Positions 43,880 to 55,310 of a stretch of DNA of 64,000 bases are shown one piece after another. This DNA comes from Lottia gigantea (lineage: Eukaryota; Mollusca; Gastropoda; Lottiidae), in the NCBI RefSeq assembly GCF_000327385.1, contig NW_008708458.1, positions 3,244,192 to 3,308,191 of the forward strand, in the 5' to 3' direction. Every line of letters begins with the position of its first letter. The stretch's first letter is position 1. The position numbers were made by a program, and so were the translations under genes. Below the pieces are notes generated by a model. It was not told where the DNA came from. It saw nothing but the letters and a program-made list of their open reading frames with translations, and did no database searches.

Positions 43880-44008
43880 TTAAATGATAGTATTCTCCAG
43901 CTTATAGAAGTCTTTAGCTATCCTAAGCTCTACAGCGTGGAATTTCATCCAGTTCTCAGCGAACTCTCTGAAAAAGGGTGGTCCTTCTCTGCCATTCGTC
44001 TCATGTCC
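43880..44008 (-). CDS. Possible 3'-terminal exon of an unidentified gene
   Basis: The reverse complement has an acceptor-like GACTCTAG followed by an open frame of about 42 codons ending TAA at 43880. It is clearly less AT-rich than its surroundings and includes GREGPPFFREFAENW and MKFHAVELRIAKDFYKLEN. An ATTAAA lies shortly downstream. The composition and the charged, amphipathic peptide look exon-like, but I do not recognise the family and found no upstream exons within the next 2 kb. It could be a chance frame or an orphan remnant. Confidence 0.28.
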   Translation of the reverse strand, partial: GHETNGREGPPFFREFAENWMKFHAVELRIAKDFYKLENTII

Positions 44009-44955
44009 CTAGAGTCACGACTGGAATCATACACGTATTTGATCGTGTGGATATAAAACACCAAACCAAATTTAAAAAATAACTTCTAACAAGGCGTTTA
44101 CAAGTCGATTGACGACGTACAAATAAAGGCGACGTCAATATACGATATTATTTACAATGTTTGCGAATACATGTAAATTTTGAGGGCTGTATTTCACACG
44201 TCGGTAGGCCAGATTGGAACAGAGTGTTATTTGGTTACTAAGAAATGACTCTAGATTGTTAATTTCCCAATTTGTATAATATTGTATATTCCCTGTGGTG
44301 TATTCAGCATTACTTCCACTACATTGGAATGGTTATTGACATCAGTTGATAATTTCACCATGTCTGTTATTATTGTTTGTCTCTAGGGGCTGGTTAGCTT
44401 GACGTTTTCACACTTGTTATTGATGTTACCCTTTTCGTCCTGGTAATTGTTTTATACCTTTGATAACATATTTTAGGGCAAAAATTCATGATATTCATAT
44501 CAGTCTCCTATGCCTAAGAAGTCTTTCAGAAATTCTAGTCTAATATCCTTATTGTTACTGTTCAAATGCTTTGCATACGAATACACCGATTGGTTCTTGC
44601 ATAGAAATAACACACACAAGCGTAGTTCACAATCATTTTGAATTTTCTACCATTTTTAAAAAGGCTACAACAAACCAATTAATTCTACCTCACCTGTCAC
44701 TCCGTCAGTGAGGTATCCCTGACTGCAACAAAATGTAATATGAAGGATTTGTTGAAATATTAAAACTTAAAAAAAAGTCGTGGTAGAGATTCTATTTGTT
44801 TGTGTGTGTAATTTCTATGTAAGAATCATACATAGTTTCCTAAGTACCGATTACTTTTCAGAATTGGAATTCAAGAATATATCAAACGAATTTCCAAGTA
44901 CATGTCAGTCACAATAGAATGTTTTCACGTCCATAGAAATGTAAGTTTTTTCATA
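44009..44955. other. Intergenic, no gene seen
   Basis: AT-rich DNA with no coding block or clear repeat. If the exon at 43880-44008 is real, its upstream intron would lie here. Confidence 0.35.
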
Positions 44956-45241
44956 TTAAAGGGACAGATGCGTCATTTTAGGAGTGAATTCGAGCCTTGA
45001 ATATATTTAGTCTTCAGAAGTACTAGAAATGTGCGGAAATGAAATAAAACAAGGAATTTATTTGTGGCAGTGTATCAAGAAAAAACGGATCGTCTTGTTA
45101 ACTTTCAAATGCGGACAATTCTTGAAACACATGGATTTGAAGACTCAAATTTGGACGGTGAACTGTGATAACTATTACTGCTTGGTTTAGCTAAAAAATT
45201 CCAGTTTCTGAGATTAGGGAGAATGGCGCATTGTCCTTTAA
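44956..45241 (+). mobile_element. TTAA-flanked MITE, reference copy of the main family
   Basis: The most complete copy. TTAA at 44956-44959, left end AGGGACAGATGCGTCATTTT; right end, inverted, AAAGGACAATGCGCCATTCT, with TTAA at 45238-45241. The inverted ends are about 20 bp, the length about 280 bp, and the interior is non-coding. TTAA on both sides points to mobilisation by a piggyBac-type transposase. More than ten relatives are in this window. Confidence 0.82.
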
Positions 45242-45410
45242 ACAAAAAATAGGGGAAAATGATCCATATTTTCACTTGAAAATTACAAAATTGAGCTGTG
45301 TCATTGGTTCAAACTTTCTTTAACAGCAGGAGAAACTTAGACTTCTAGTCTATTATATTAGTGCGAGACAAGTTTTGGAGAATTCATTTCAAATTGATCT
45401 ACAAATGAAA

Positions 45411-45605
45411 GACTGGGCAGAAAGAGGCAAATGTTTTATGCCCTATTTTTCTCTACTTGTTTTGGGCTAATGATGATACTGCTTGTAATGAGTAAAATTT
45501 CCCAAGACAGCGGCATTGATCTCCAACTGTCCATGCATAGAATGGAGCACACTGAACAAATCGCAAGTCCCTCTGACCTGATTCAAAGAGAGGGGAAAAC
45601 CAGTT
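45411..45605 (-). mobile_element. Degraded SINE copy
   Basis: It contains GGGCTAATGATGATACTGC, AAATTTCCCAAGACAGCGGC, a GAGCACACTGAACAAATC remnant of the core, and GAGAGGGGAAAACCAG at its 5' side in element orientation. It is strongly diverged. Confidence 0.55.
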
Positions 45606-45644
45606 CAATAATAAACTATTTTTGACTTTGCCCTATGATAATCA

Positions 45645-45790
45645 TGTTCCTTTAGCAACGGTAGTATACTATGTCTTGTTCCTTTAGCAACGGTAGTATT
45701 CTATGTCTTATTCCTTTGGCAACTGTACAATAATATCCACATCTTGATTAGATACTACTGGTGCTAAAGGAACAACATGGATAATATGCT
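45645..45790. repeat. Tandem and inverted copies of a GTTCCTTTAGCAACGGTAGT unit
   Basis: GTTCCTTTAGCAACGGTAGT with TAT(A/T)CTATGTCTT occurs twice in tandem (33-bp period), then a weaker third copy (ATTCCTTTGGCAACTG), then an inverted copy (ACTACTGGTGCTAAAGGAAC) about 40 bp on. This could form a hairpin 190 bp beyond the ETFB stop. Confidence 0.65.
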
Positions 45791-45967
45791 GTAGACATGT
45801 TTTGGACTAAAGGATAACTTCAAAATAGACATACAAAGATAAAGGACATTTCACCTTGATAAGAAAAATACTGATAATTTTCAATCTATTTTAACAAGTT
45901 GAAATATAATACAATTAACCTTGAAACATTAGATAGTATGAATGTCCTTCACAAGATAACAAAACAA

Positions 45968-45973
45968 TTTATT
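45968..45973 (-). terminator. Polyadenylation signal just after ETFB
   Basis: The reverse complement reads TAG-GAAGTTT-AATAAA, placing the signal 8 nt past the ETFB stop. Use of it would give a 3' UTR of about 25-40 nt. Confidence 0.6.
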
Positions 45974-45980
45974 AAACTTC

Positions 45981-46784
45981 CTAAATTATCTTTAAAATTA
46001 AATGAATCCACCATCTTTTAATTTGGAAAATTAAATTTAATTTGGTTACTAACTCTTCCACTGTTTCTAGTTTCTGTCCAGCTTCTCTGGTTGGTGGATC
46101 TTCCACTTTTTTAATTTCTTGATGGGCCTTAATTTCTACACCATAATCTTCTGGTTTCTTTTTAGCCAAGGGTTTTTTCTTTGCTTTCATGATATTTGGT
46201 AGAGTAGCATACCTTGGCTCGTTGAGACGTAAATCTGATGAAATGACTGTTGGTGTTTTCACTTGGATTGTTTCCAAACCGCCATCGATCTCTCTTGTGA
46301 CTTTCAAACCCCCCTCTGCTGGTTCAAGTTTGGAAGCGAAGGTAGCTTGTGGCCAATCCAGTAATGCTGCGGTCATTTGTGCAGTTTGATTACAATCATC
46401 ATCGATCGCTTGCTTTCCAACCATCACAATGTCAGCCTTTTCTTCCTGAGCTATTTTAGACAATAATTTAGCAATATGAATTGGTTGAATGATTTCTGCT
46501 TGGTTTGCATCCACTTCAACATGGATAGATCTATCAGCACCCATTGCCATGGCAGTACGTAGAGTTTCCTGAGAAGCGGTAGGTCCACAGGAGAAAGCTA
46601 TCACTTCACTGGCTAATTTCTTTTCTTTCATTCTAATGGCTTCTTCGACAGCGATTTCATCAAAAGGGTTCATGCTATGTTTCACTCCTTCAGTCACAAC
46701 CCCTGATTTGTCCGGCTTCACTCGAATTTTCACAGCATAATCAATCACTCTTTTGCATCCGACAAGCACCCGTAAACTCGCCAT
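45981..46784 (-). CDS. ETFB: Electron transfer flavoprotein beta subunit, intronless
   Basis: ETF-beta pairs with ETF-alpha in the mitochondrial matrix and passes electrons from acyl-CoA dehydrogenases to ETF-ubiquinone oxidoreductase. The 267-aa frame is uninterrupted and aligns with animal ETFB from [20 protein letters not shown]. It has [20 protein letters not shown], the AMP-binding [17 protein letters not shown], the family signature [15 protein letters not shown], and the dehydrogenase-recognition loop [19 protein letters not shown] with its methylatable lysines. Human ETFB (255 aa) ends near KEIGRI; here LNLIFQI is followed by 12 extra residues ([12 protein letters not shown]). The vertebrate gene has several introns and this copy has none, so a retrocopy or lineage-specific intron loss is possible. 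No poly-A tract or flanking repeat was seen. Confidence 0.93.
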   Translation of the reverse strand: MASLRVLVGCKRVIDYAVKIRVKPDKSGVVTEGVKHSMNPFDEIAVEEAIRMKEKKLASEVIAFSCGPTASQETLRTAMAMGADRSIHVEVDANQAEIIQPIHIAKLLSKIAQEEKADIVMVGKQAIDDDCNQTAQMTAALLDWPQATFASKLEPAEGGLKVTREIDGGLETIQVKTPTVISSDLRLNEPRYATLPNIMKAKKKPLAKKKPEDYGVEIKAHQEIKKVEDPPTREAGQKLETVEELVTKLNLIFQIKRWWIHLILKII

Positions 46785-48498
46785 ATTTATTGTTACCAGA
46801 CGAACAACTAAAGCCTTGATTTATTTCTGCTACCAATAAGGTAATTTAGAGTCTAAAGTCCACAGAAACACAGAAATATCGAGAGTGAAGTGTAAAATCT
46901 AGTTTTAAGCTGTTTACTTGTGAAGGTCAAGGTTACTAATGTAGTCTCGAATTTATTAGACAGAATAGCACGATCAGTAATACTTCATCTGCTAATATGC
47001 TAATATTACTAGCGAATGGTTTAATGTAAATATTGACTGTCTCTTATTCGTTCACTTATTTTATTTGTATTAAACATTCACTGTTTAGGGTTTATTTGGT
47101 GAGATAAAATTTCTTTACTATTTTATATGTGTCTGGACAATAAAAAAAAAAAAGCAGAAGTGGAGGAGTTACCCCCTCTTGTTTCTAACGATTATCCAGA
47201 CTGAATTTATATAATACATTTATTATGCAAGGCTTTAAACTTAAAGGGATGCTTAGTTGTTTACCAACCAATTCGTATTTTGAAGAAAAATGACTCTCAT
47301 CCGCGTATACGATGGTCCAGGGTTCGATCGCTGCATATACCGAGATAGAAATACATGCCCCTAGCTGTGCAAGCATGCCCCCTCCAGCGCCCGGAAAGAA
47401 ATCTATAGGCCTATTACCGAATGATAAATTGCCCCTCAAGATAAATAACTTGACCACACTCCCTCCCCCTATCGGTTGTCGATGGTTTTGAAATTCCACT
47501 ACAATTAAGAGTTTGATGACGTCACTAATCGCGAAGGGTTTTAGGGGATAAAGCATAATAATAATAATAAGCATAATAAGAAAATATTATTTTGCGAATA
47601 GTGACGTCATCAAACACCTTGTTTTAGTGGAAATGGAATTGAAGATTTTTTGAAAATTAAATGGTGCAAATTGATGCTGTCAGGGTCCCCGATACACATT
47701 AAAAATTTGAGAAAACCTTTTTACAACCCCTTTAAGGTTTTCAAAGTAATCATAGATTCTATGAAACCCTTCAGAGTTATCAATTCTTAGCCTATTATAA
47801 ACCTGGAGGTGTGATATGAAATAAATGTCAAGTCTCCAATGAATCAAGTTTGCTTTTTAACATGGAATATTATTCGGCCTTAAATGATGGAAACTTTTCA
47901 TTAACGAAAATATTTCAGACATTTTTTAATGATCATGAATTATAAATTTACCCAAGTGATTGCTAAAATTAAATCGAGCAACTCCATAATAATTAGAAAT
48001 TGACTCAATAGTAATTGATTTCTGAAAGGTTTATCAAAAAAAAAAAAAAAAAAAAAAAAGGAAATAAGTGGACTAAAGGGTTGAAAATTGAAGCGATACA
48101 TATATCCCATACCTACTGACAGACTCAATCGGAAGATTGACTGTTCGAAATGAAAGGAAATGGAGTCTGTACCTGATTCGGCAAATGAAGAAAGGTTCGG
48201 TTGTCCAAGATAAAAGTTTCACGATGTATGATTGCTGTAGTACAACACAAATCCACAAGGAGAAAATAGTGCCACTGGACTAACTACCATAGTGAGTAGT
48301 TAAACCAAGACCACGGGCCCCGACCCCCGACCCCCGACCCCAAAGAATACTTCAGGAGAGCATATGTTTAAAAAAAATTGAACAGTGCTATAATGGTATA
48401 TTACTCGACAAATTTGGCTCTGGAGGCTAGTAGCCTACTTTGTAGGAACACACAATTCTTATACCACGGTGAATCCTCTCGAAAGTCGTCGTCGTTTC
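46785..48498. other. ETFB upstream region and MITE scrap
   Basis: No gene is seen. Positions 46785-46950 presumably hold the ETFB promoter. Positions 47585-47740 are a relative of the 16813-17036 MITE (GTGACGTCATCAAACACC, GGTCCCCGATACACATT, AACCCCTTTAAGG). A 23-base A run lies at 48037-48059, and CCCCGACCC-type C runs lie at 48317-48340. Confidence 0.5.
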
Positions 48499-48744
48499 CT
48501 ACGGTGGCTCACATACGACTTATTTCACTTTTAATTTTGAATTAAAAACTTTAATTTTCACCTAGGTGAAAATAATTTCCACCAAGGTGATTATTCAACG
48601 AATCTTGTAAAGAACGGCGAAAAAAAGTTTTTAATTCAAAATTCTTGAATTATTACCTAGGTGAAAATAATTATCACCTAGGTAGAAATTAAAGTTTTAA
48701 ATTCAAAATAAAAAGTGAAAAATGTCGTTTGTGAGCCACCGTAG
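48499..48744. mobile_element. Inverted-repeat MITE with CTACGGTGGCTCAC ends
   Basis: The left end CTACGGTGGCTCACATACGA and inverted right end CTACGGTGGCTCACAAACGA continue as about 100-bp arms. Each arm contains a TTCACCTAGGTGAA palindrome or close variant (48568-48600, 48655-48685). The interior is non-coding. No duplication was found. Possible related ends lie at about 28785 and 30040 in the dehydrogenase spacer. Confidence 0.75.
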
Positions 48745-49265
48745 ATTCCACCTCCAACTCTTTAGTCTACACAAAACAATGAAAGATTGTCCATCGTGGC
48801 TGAAAAATGTTTGACAATTTTTATTGATGACAGTGGAACCCTTCCAAACCGCATCCTCTGTAAACCGGCATCTGAAAAGTTTCGGACGAATCCTTTATAT
48901 AACCTACAAAAGGAACCCTCAATAAACCGCCACAGTACCACAGTTCTATATAAATCCAGAATTTCTAAACTTGGTAATAAAAAATATTCATGAGGTGACG
49001 GATGGTGACGGATGGTCATGATGGTGGACGGGTGAAACATTATTATAATGATAGTCAATCAATAATACTATTATATTTTTCTCGTTCCACTCGGCAATTA
49101 ATTCATTATCTTTATTATTATTAATTATAGTGACATTAATTACATTAATTTTAAAAATTAGTACTGTAGAAATATGCATCAATTTACACTATTCCTATTT
49201 TCAGTCAGACGTCTGTGGTTCCTGCAATCCCACTAAAACTAAATGTTTGAGGACTTGTATTAGAA
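48745..49265. other. Intergenic, simple AT and ATT runs
   Basis: No gene is seen. It includes a GGTGACGGAT duplication (48995-49015) and ATTATTATTAATTATA-type sequence around 49110-49130. Confidence 0.4.
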
Positions 49266-49497
49266 CAAAATTTATTTCCGTTCATTTTAGTAGCGCATTT
49301 TGGGGAGGGTCTTTTATGAAGTGAAAATTAAGCCCTCTAATTGCTCAAAATTCATCTCTGGTTATGTGAAATCCGTTAGGTTCAGGGGTCCCCTGGTAAT
49401 CCCCAGTCCCTCTGTCTGACTCGGAGGGATACCTCTCATGTTTGTCTCCCCCCCCCCCCCCCCTCCCTTTCAAGCATTTTCTGAATACGCCCCTGAT
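49266..49497. mobile_element. hAT-like non-autonomous element, CAGGGGCGTATTC end
   Basis: The inverted right end CAGGGGCGTATTCAGAAAAT and interior GAAGTGAAAATTAAGCCCTC match the 18850-19075 element. A C homopolymer (49449-49463) interrupts it. The left end is uncertain. Confidence 0.5.
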
Positions 49498-49796
49498 CAA
49501 TTTATATAGCAAATTGCGAAATGCTAACCTAGATGCACTCAGTGAATTTGTAAATTGTGTGATTCAGAATGATTACTCGATTCCATATACATGTATATGT
49601 TTTTGCTGGATTGTGGACTGATGGCTCAAGAAAATAATTATATACATGTATCCAAAATTTATCAGCAGAAGCTTATAGGATATAGCCACCTGATTAACTG
49701 AGTAGTTGCTTCAAAAACTGGTAGAGCTCAATTTGAGAAAACTTCTTGCATCAAAATCCATCGAGTAATTCTCAACAAAAGCATTTTATTGAAATT

Positions 49797-50068
49797 TGTT
49801 GACCAATCATAACTTAATCTCCGAAACGGGAATTTTTTCTTGCTTGGCCAATCTGTAAGTCCATGTGTGTTTAGAATTATCCGCGTTTGAATAATGAAAA
49901 GATCAGTCGTCTTTTCTTGAGAAACTGTCATAAATAGAAAAGACATCTGTAGAAATAGAAAAAGAAATTCCTAGTTTGAGATATCTTTGGAGGAATTATG
50001 CGATTTTCGTACATTTCTAGTACTTCTGAAAACTATATATATATTTGAGACTCAAATCAACCCCCATA
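49797..50068 (-). mobile_element. TTAA-type MITE copy
   Basis: Inverted family order: TTGACCAATCATAACTTAAT, CTCCGAAACGGGAA, CCATGTGTGTTTAGAATTAT, AAGACATCTGTAGAAATAG, GGAATTATGCGATTTTCGTA, CTCAAATCAACCCCC. The end beyond CAACCCCC is lost. Confidence 0.65.
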
Positions 50069-50342
50069 AGATTAGATAGACAATTTTGGTATTCTGTCAT
50101 ATAACCACTGATATCATATTATAGGCAATAACACCTTATGATGATTCTACATGTTTAAACTTTTTCAACAGAGATCTTGAGAGTAGAGCACCAACGTGAT
50201 TGTGGCATTTATTTTTATCTCATAACATTTTTGAAGATGTTAAAAGAGGAACAAAAACTTATTAAGCCACCAGAATCTTCAGTTGACATATTTAAGATTT
50301 GATAAAATCACGAATATCTTGCCATATAATATCGAAATGATC

Positions 50343-50573
50343 TTAAAGGAACAGATTCGCCACCCGATTCACCAATCGTACCTTAGTCTCAGAAACGGGA
50401 ATGTTCACAGTTCACCGCCGAAGTTGAGGCTATAGAAATAGAAAGTGAAATTCCTAGTTTGGGGTATTTTTGAAGGAATTGTGCTATGTTCGTACATTTC
50501 AAATGTTTCTGAAGACTTTACGTATATTCAAGATCCAAATAATCCCTCGAAAATGGCGAATGTGTCCCTTTAA
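50343..50573 (-). mobile_element. TTAA-flanked MITE copy
   Basis: TTAA at 50343-50346 with AGGAACAGATTCGCCACC, and TTAA at 50570-50573 preceded by AATGGCGAATGTGTCCC. Internally it is shortened compared with the 44956-45241 copy, missing the TGAAGGCTC to AAGACG stretch. Confidence 0.75.
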
Positions 50574-50780
50574 ACCGGATAAAGATTCTGTATAGATTTT
50601 GATTGCAAAAAAACAAACCTGTCATTGCAGTGAGGAATTGACCGTTAAAAATCCAATTTAATTGAATTCTTTTCTTCTGTTGAAAGAGAATCTGTTGAAA
50701 TGAATGAAGAACATTAGCTAAATTGATACACACGTGTTCAGAATTTTAATGTTCTCAATTCTGGGTGAAATTACACCAAT

Positions 50781-51018
50781 TTAAAGGGATAGGTTCGCCA
50801 TATTTTTACCTATCGAACCAATCGAAGCTAAGTTTATTGGTAATAGCCTTTACAGCTCACCGTTGAAATTAGGGCCAGAATTATCCGCGTTTGAAAGTAA
50901 AAATGACGACTTGTCTTGTCTTGCAACTGAGGAATTATGCTATTTTCATAAACTTCTTGTATTTCTGAAGACTATTTACATTATATTCAAGACCCATATC
51001 AACCCCCTTTACGATTAA
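50781..51018 (-). mobile_element. TTAA-flanked MITE copy
   Basis: It begins TTAA-AGGGATAGGTTCGCCATA and runs through CAGCTCACCGTTGAAATTAG, GAGGAATTATGCTATTTTCA and GACCCATATCAACCCCC. The right end is eroded near a TTAA at 51015. With 49797-50068 and 50343-50573 it makes three copies in 1.2 kb, all in the same orientation. Confidence 0.65.
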
Positions 51019-52410
51019 GGCATTTATCTATATCACAGATAGCGTGTCAGTCAAGGCATTATACAATACATCTTCAGGACCAGGTTAACATCTACAGTTC
51101 AGCTTTAAGAGGACGATTTCCCAAATCAAATCAACTGAAGTCTTCATGACAATCCTTTTTTATTTGTTCAGAAAGCCGGATTGTGACGCGAATAGTAGCT
51201 TTTTAAGGTAGTGTTTTTTTTTTGGACCCCCCCCCCCCCTCCCCCTCACTCGGACTATAAAAAATACATAAATCATTCTTCCAAAAACGCGCTTTATGTA
51301 TTCTCCGGCTTCCCAATTTTCCAGGGAGAGGCAAGCCTGACACTAATGCCCTTTTAAATCAACATAGGGTTGCAGGGACTCTGAGATGCCACCTTCTCCA
51401 AATCGTGTCAATGAAACTCTCGCTACGACACTGGACACGAACTGTTCTATTTTGAAAGTTATTGTAGTTTTGTATGTATGGGTTGAAGATTAGACTTACA
51501 GCAATTCTCAATTCTCAATTCTCACTAAACGCCCTCCACAATTCAAGTGGGCGTATAAATTGAGAAAATGATGAGGCCCCAATTAAAGATGGTGCCCGAA
51601 GCAGGCGATAACGAAAAGGTCACGTTATAATGATGAGATCATATACCTCAGGGTTGTATTGGTATACTAGTAGGATGGAACATGACTGAAACTGGAACTC
51701 GACCAAATTAACTTTTAATTATACATCCTGGTTCTTCCATTTTATATAAGTCAAGGTGAATCGTTGCCTGAAAGCACGACAATTAGCTTTAATGAATATT
51801 TCCTCTTCTGTAGGCAAAATAAAAAGAGCGAAAGGTGCACTACCTTGCAGCCAAGTGTTATAAAAAGTATTCCCAGAAAACGACGTGAACTATCATTACA
51901 GAAACTAATTAAACTTAATTACAAGATATTTCAGATATTTTTTCGTATCGAATGACTTTTTTTTTACCACAGTTCCGACAATTCGTCATGTTATTAAGAA
52001 ACGGACACTATACAGGACACGCTTTGATTAGTTAAATATAGGCCTATAAATGTAATTAATGCGGAATCATGGTAGAAAACATGTTATATTACAACGGATA
52101 CGTAGATAATATCAAACAAAAAAAAAAGAAGACAAAAAAAGATAAAAGATATTGTATTTAATAAAAAATTAAGGCGAAAGAAACGGAACCAAAGTTTGTC
52201 TAATTTTAATTACATTGATTTTTATCATTCCTTAACTGTTTTTTCTCAGAAATCAAGACCACATTTATTTTCGACTATGATAACAGTAAGCAGCTTACGA
52301 AATACGGTGTCAAACCAGACAAAAGATTATTATTACCGCATTATCAGTTTTCCGAAGTGAGAAAGATCAATAAGTTATCCTTAATGACAGTTGATCGTTT
52401 GAATACAAAT
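51019..52410. other. Intergenic; hAT-like scrap, no gene seen
   Basis: The inverted CAGTGTCGTAGCGAGAGTTT at about 51413-51433 resembles a hAT-type terminus, and a C/T homopolymer lies at 51228-51245. The open frame at 51764-51955 has no family signal. The rest is AT-rich. Confidence 0.4.
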
Positions 52411-52660
52411 GAAATGGAGTTTTCCGTCGTATTTAGGCTAATGAAGACGGACAATGCCATTTAGGTGGCAACGGGGATCTTGTTGCCGCCCCGAAGATAT
52501 GTTTTTCAAGCAAAAATCTCATAACTAGGTTAGAGGTTCGGTTAGAATTTCGGGCAATCTCAGATATTTCGACCCCCCCCCCCCCCCCCTCCCACCCCAT
52601 CAGTATGTGATATACTGGGCCTTCTGTAGCCCCTCACACCTGCATCACTGACCTGGACTA
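52411..52660 (-). mobile_element. SINE remnant interrupted by a hAT-like MITE
   Basis: The left part (AAATGAAATGGAGTTTTCCG, GGCTAATGAAGACGGACAAT) and right part (GTAGCCCCTCACACCTGCAT, CACTGACC) are SINE tail and middle segments. Between them, 52490-52600 matches the 36453-36602 family, inverted (CAAGCAAAAATCTCATAACT, AGGTTAGAG), and includes a C homopolymer at 52573-52590. This is a nested insertion. Confidence 0.55.
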
Positions 52661-55310
52661 AAACATCCGATAATAGCAGAACTCAACTGAACGGCGTTCA
52701 ACCTTAAAATCTATATTACATAACATTATAGATTTATAGTTGTTTTAAATTGATATCATTCAAGCGATGTTACTTAGATACTTCTCAGTGAAAACGTGTT
52801 AAAACTAATTAAAAAAACAATTCCTTTCCATTATTCAAATAAGTTCAAATAACCATTTTACACTTCAGTTCGTTTTCAATTTTCTGTATATAGTGGGAAT
52901 TTTTCTAATTTGATGGCGAAAACTTTTAGATTGGAACAATAACAATCACAGTAACACTAAACATGTTTTACTTTTCTCCATCTATTTTCTTTTGTACACA
53001 TAAAATTTCTAATTTGATTTTGAAAAATTCCCAAGGAAATATAGATAACATGTTTTGTATAGTATAAAATAGCGGAAACAAAATGAATGCTAATATACAA
53101 TACAGGAATCTGCACAGCGAGATCATGAAAAAAAAGGGAGGGGGGATTATGGGATATTATTTTGCATAAAAATTGTGTCAGATCATGGATGGCTAGAAAA
53201 TAAACAACACCAATTTAGAAAAACGAGTGTTTGAGTCAAGTTGACCAACCTTGGAATATTGTTTTCACCAGAACAATCTCTCCCGGTCTTTCCTGATTGT
53301 CCAATGTCCATCTCCGTGATTGACCATCCCTTGAGCCAAGGAAACGATTGAGACACTAATCACACAGGATGGACATTAGATAGATGTAATGGATTAAGAT
53401 TACTGTTATTCTTACTTTCATTTTAGTACAGTCAATTTATGATTTTTTCGAAAGTCGACAGTGGCATCTAACGAGCTCGCCTTCGCAATGTTCACTCGGT
53501 CCAGTAATCATTGCAGAATCGCTGTAATATAAAAATGTATCAAGAAGTCCAGGAGATATTATTATGTGGAAGAGTTTAAATATGCAGACAATGAAGCTTG
53601 ATACAGTTTGTTCAGTACAAACTAGTTAAACCACAAGTTTACACAATAAAACAGAACAGCGATGCTAAGCAACTTTGCTTTCTATTCAGTCTGCAGTCAG
53701 TGGTCGTCTGACTTTGTCAAGCATGTGACTTCCAGTCAGAACCAGTTTGGACCAAGTGTGCAACATGAGTTACCGTATATCAAACAGTAAAGGTATAAAA
53801 AATGCGAAGAGGCCTTCTCTATCACATATATTTGATATACGTGTCAGAATACTAATCTCTCACGATCGTTGAATTACGAAAGAATGTATTTCATGATAGT
53901 TTATCATGTATCAGTAATATCCGAAATGTGACATCATTAAAACGTATTCAGAGAAAGACTGGTAGATCTATAAGTGAAAGGGCGTTGTATTTACACTAGG
54001 AACTGTCGCTTATACGGGAGCACAAACTTTAAAAGTCATGGTTAACCATTTGCGAAGGTTGACTTTTGTCTGGAATATATTTATAGTCTTAAAAGTACTA
54101 GAAACTATGAATTTCTATTTTTTTCAATAGTTTATTCTGTACCTTTGGGAATGCAAAAATTCGTTCCCAATCCTTTTTGATATCCTTTTTATTGCATTTT
54201 CAATTAACAACAATGATCATAGAAAATCAAATTACATTCTTCAAAGATTCAGTTGTATTACACATTGGTCGACCCCGAATATAATCCGCAGACAAATTTT
54301 CGTTAAAATAAAAATTGTGTAGTTTACTATGCCAATTTTAGAATTACATGAAATAGCCTAAAAGTAAAATAAATTAGGTTGAGAAAATTGCCTTAAAATA
54401 GAGCTACTATATTTTCTAACTTTAGCAAGAACCTGACTGAAGTAAAATGTCACGTCATCATATTTTCCTTTTATAAAAAATCCGTGAAGTATCTTGTTAA
54501 TCTATTTAGTAGGGTTCTTGTTAAGAACTGATATTGTGAAATATCGTTTTAAATATTCAAGCGAGATTTTTTAAATGAATGTGATTTCCCATTCTAAATC
54601 CCAGACTGAATCGTGCTTTTAGTGACAGACTTTTTAGAAGTTTTTCTATGTGGCATCATTAGGTAAAAGATTTTAACGGGAGTCAAAAATGATCTTGTGC
54701 AAAACTAGTCCGAAACATCTGTATCTAATCCAGCCTCTGTGGATATTTTGACAGTTGTCAGCCAGAGACATGATATAAATGGTGTATAGGGAGAAAATGA
54801 TGGTCTGACTGAACTACAAAAATATTCATCTATCCAAATGTACCTGGGTTTTGCAGATCCGAGGTATCTAAATAGGTTTAAAACCCCCGCACCTGCGGGC
54901 AGGGCCTATTTTTTTCTGCTCTACACCAGCTGACATCTGTCCAAATAGCTATGAGGGGCTGGAATAGAGACAGATGTTTCGGTCTAGTGTAAAGCCTGAA
55001 GCATAGCATATTTGAAAAATAGAAGCACTGGCCTAGGTCACTAGTAGAGACTCTGGTTTTTTCAACATTTTTTTTGAAACAAAATTTAGTCACATGTAGA
55101 TTTGGGAATAAGCCATCAGACATTAGAAAACATCAATTTGATAATACAATTACTTACTTCTGGAGAGATTAACACGATAAACAAATGCTTAAAAATGCAA
55201 AGCGATTACTTCAGAGAGTTAATGAAAAAGGATCTACTCTGCATTGGACAAGAACATTACTAAAAAAAATTTATTCCTTTTGTTAGCAGTGTTACATAAT
55301 ACAGGTAAGT
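52661..55310. other. Intergenic, no gene seen
   Basis: AT-rich sequence. The only recognised item is a TTAA-type MITE fragment at about 54040-54115 (GGTTGACTTTTGTCTGGAAT, ATAGTCTTAAAAGTACTAG). No frame shows family motifs. Confidence 0.45.
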
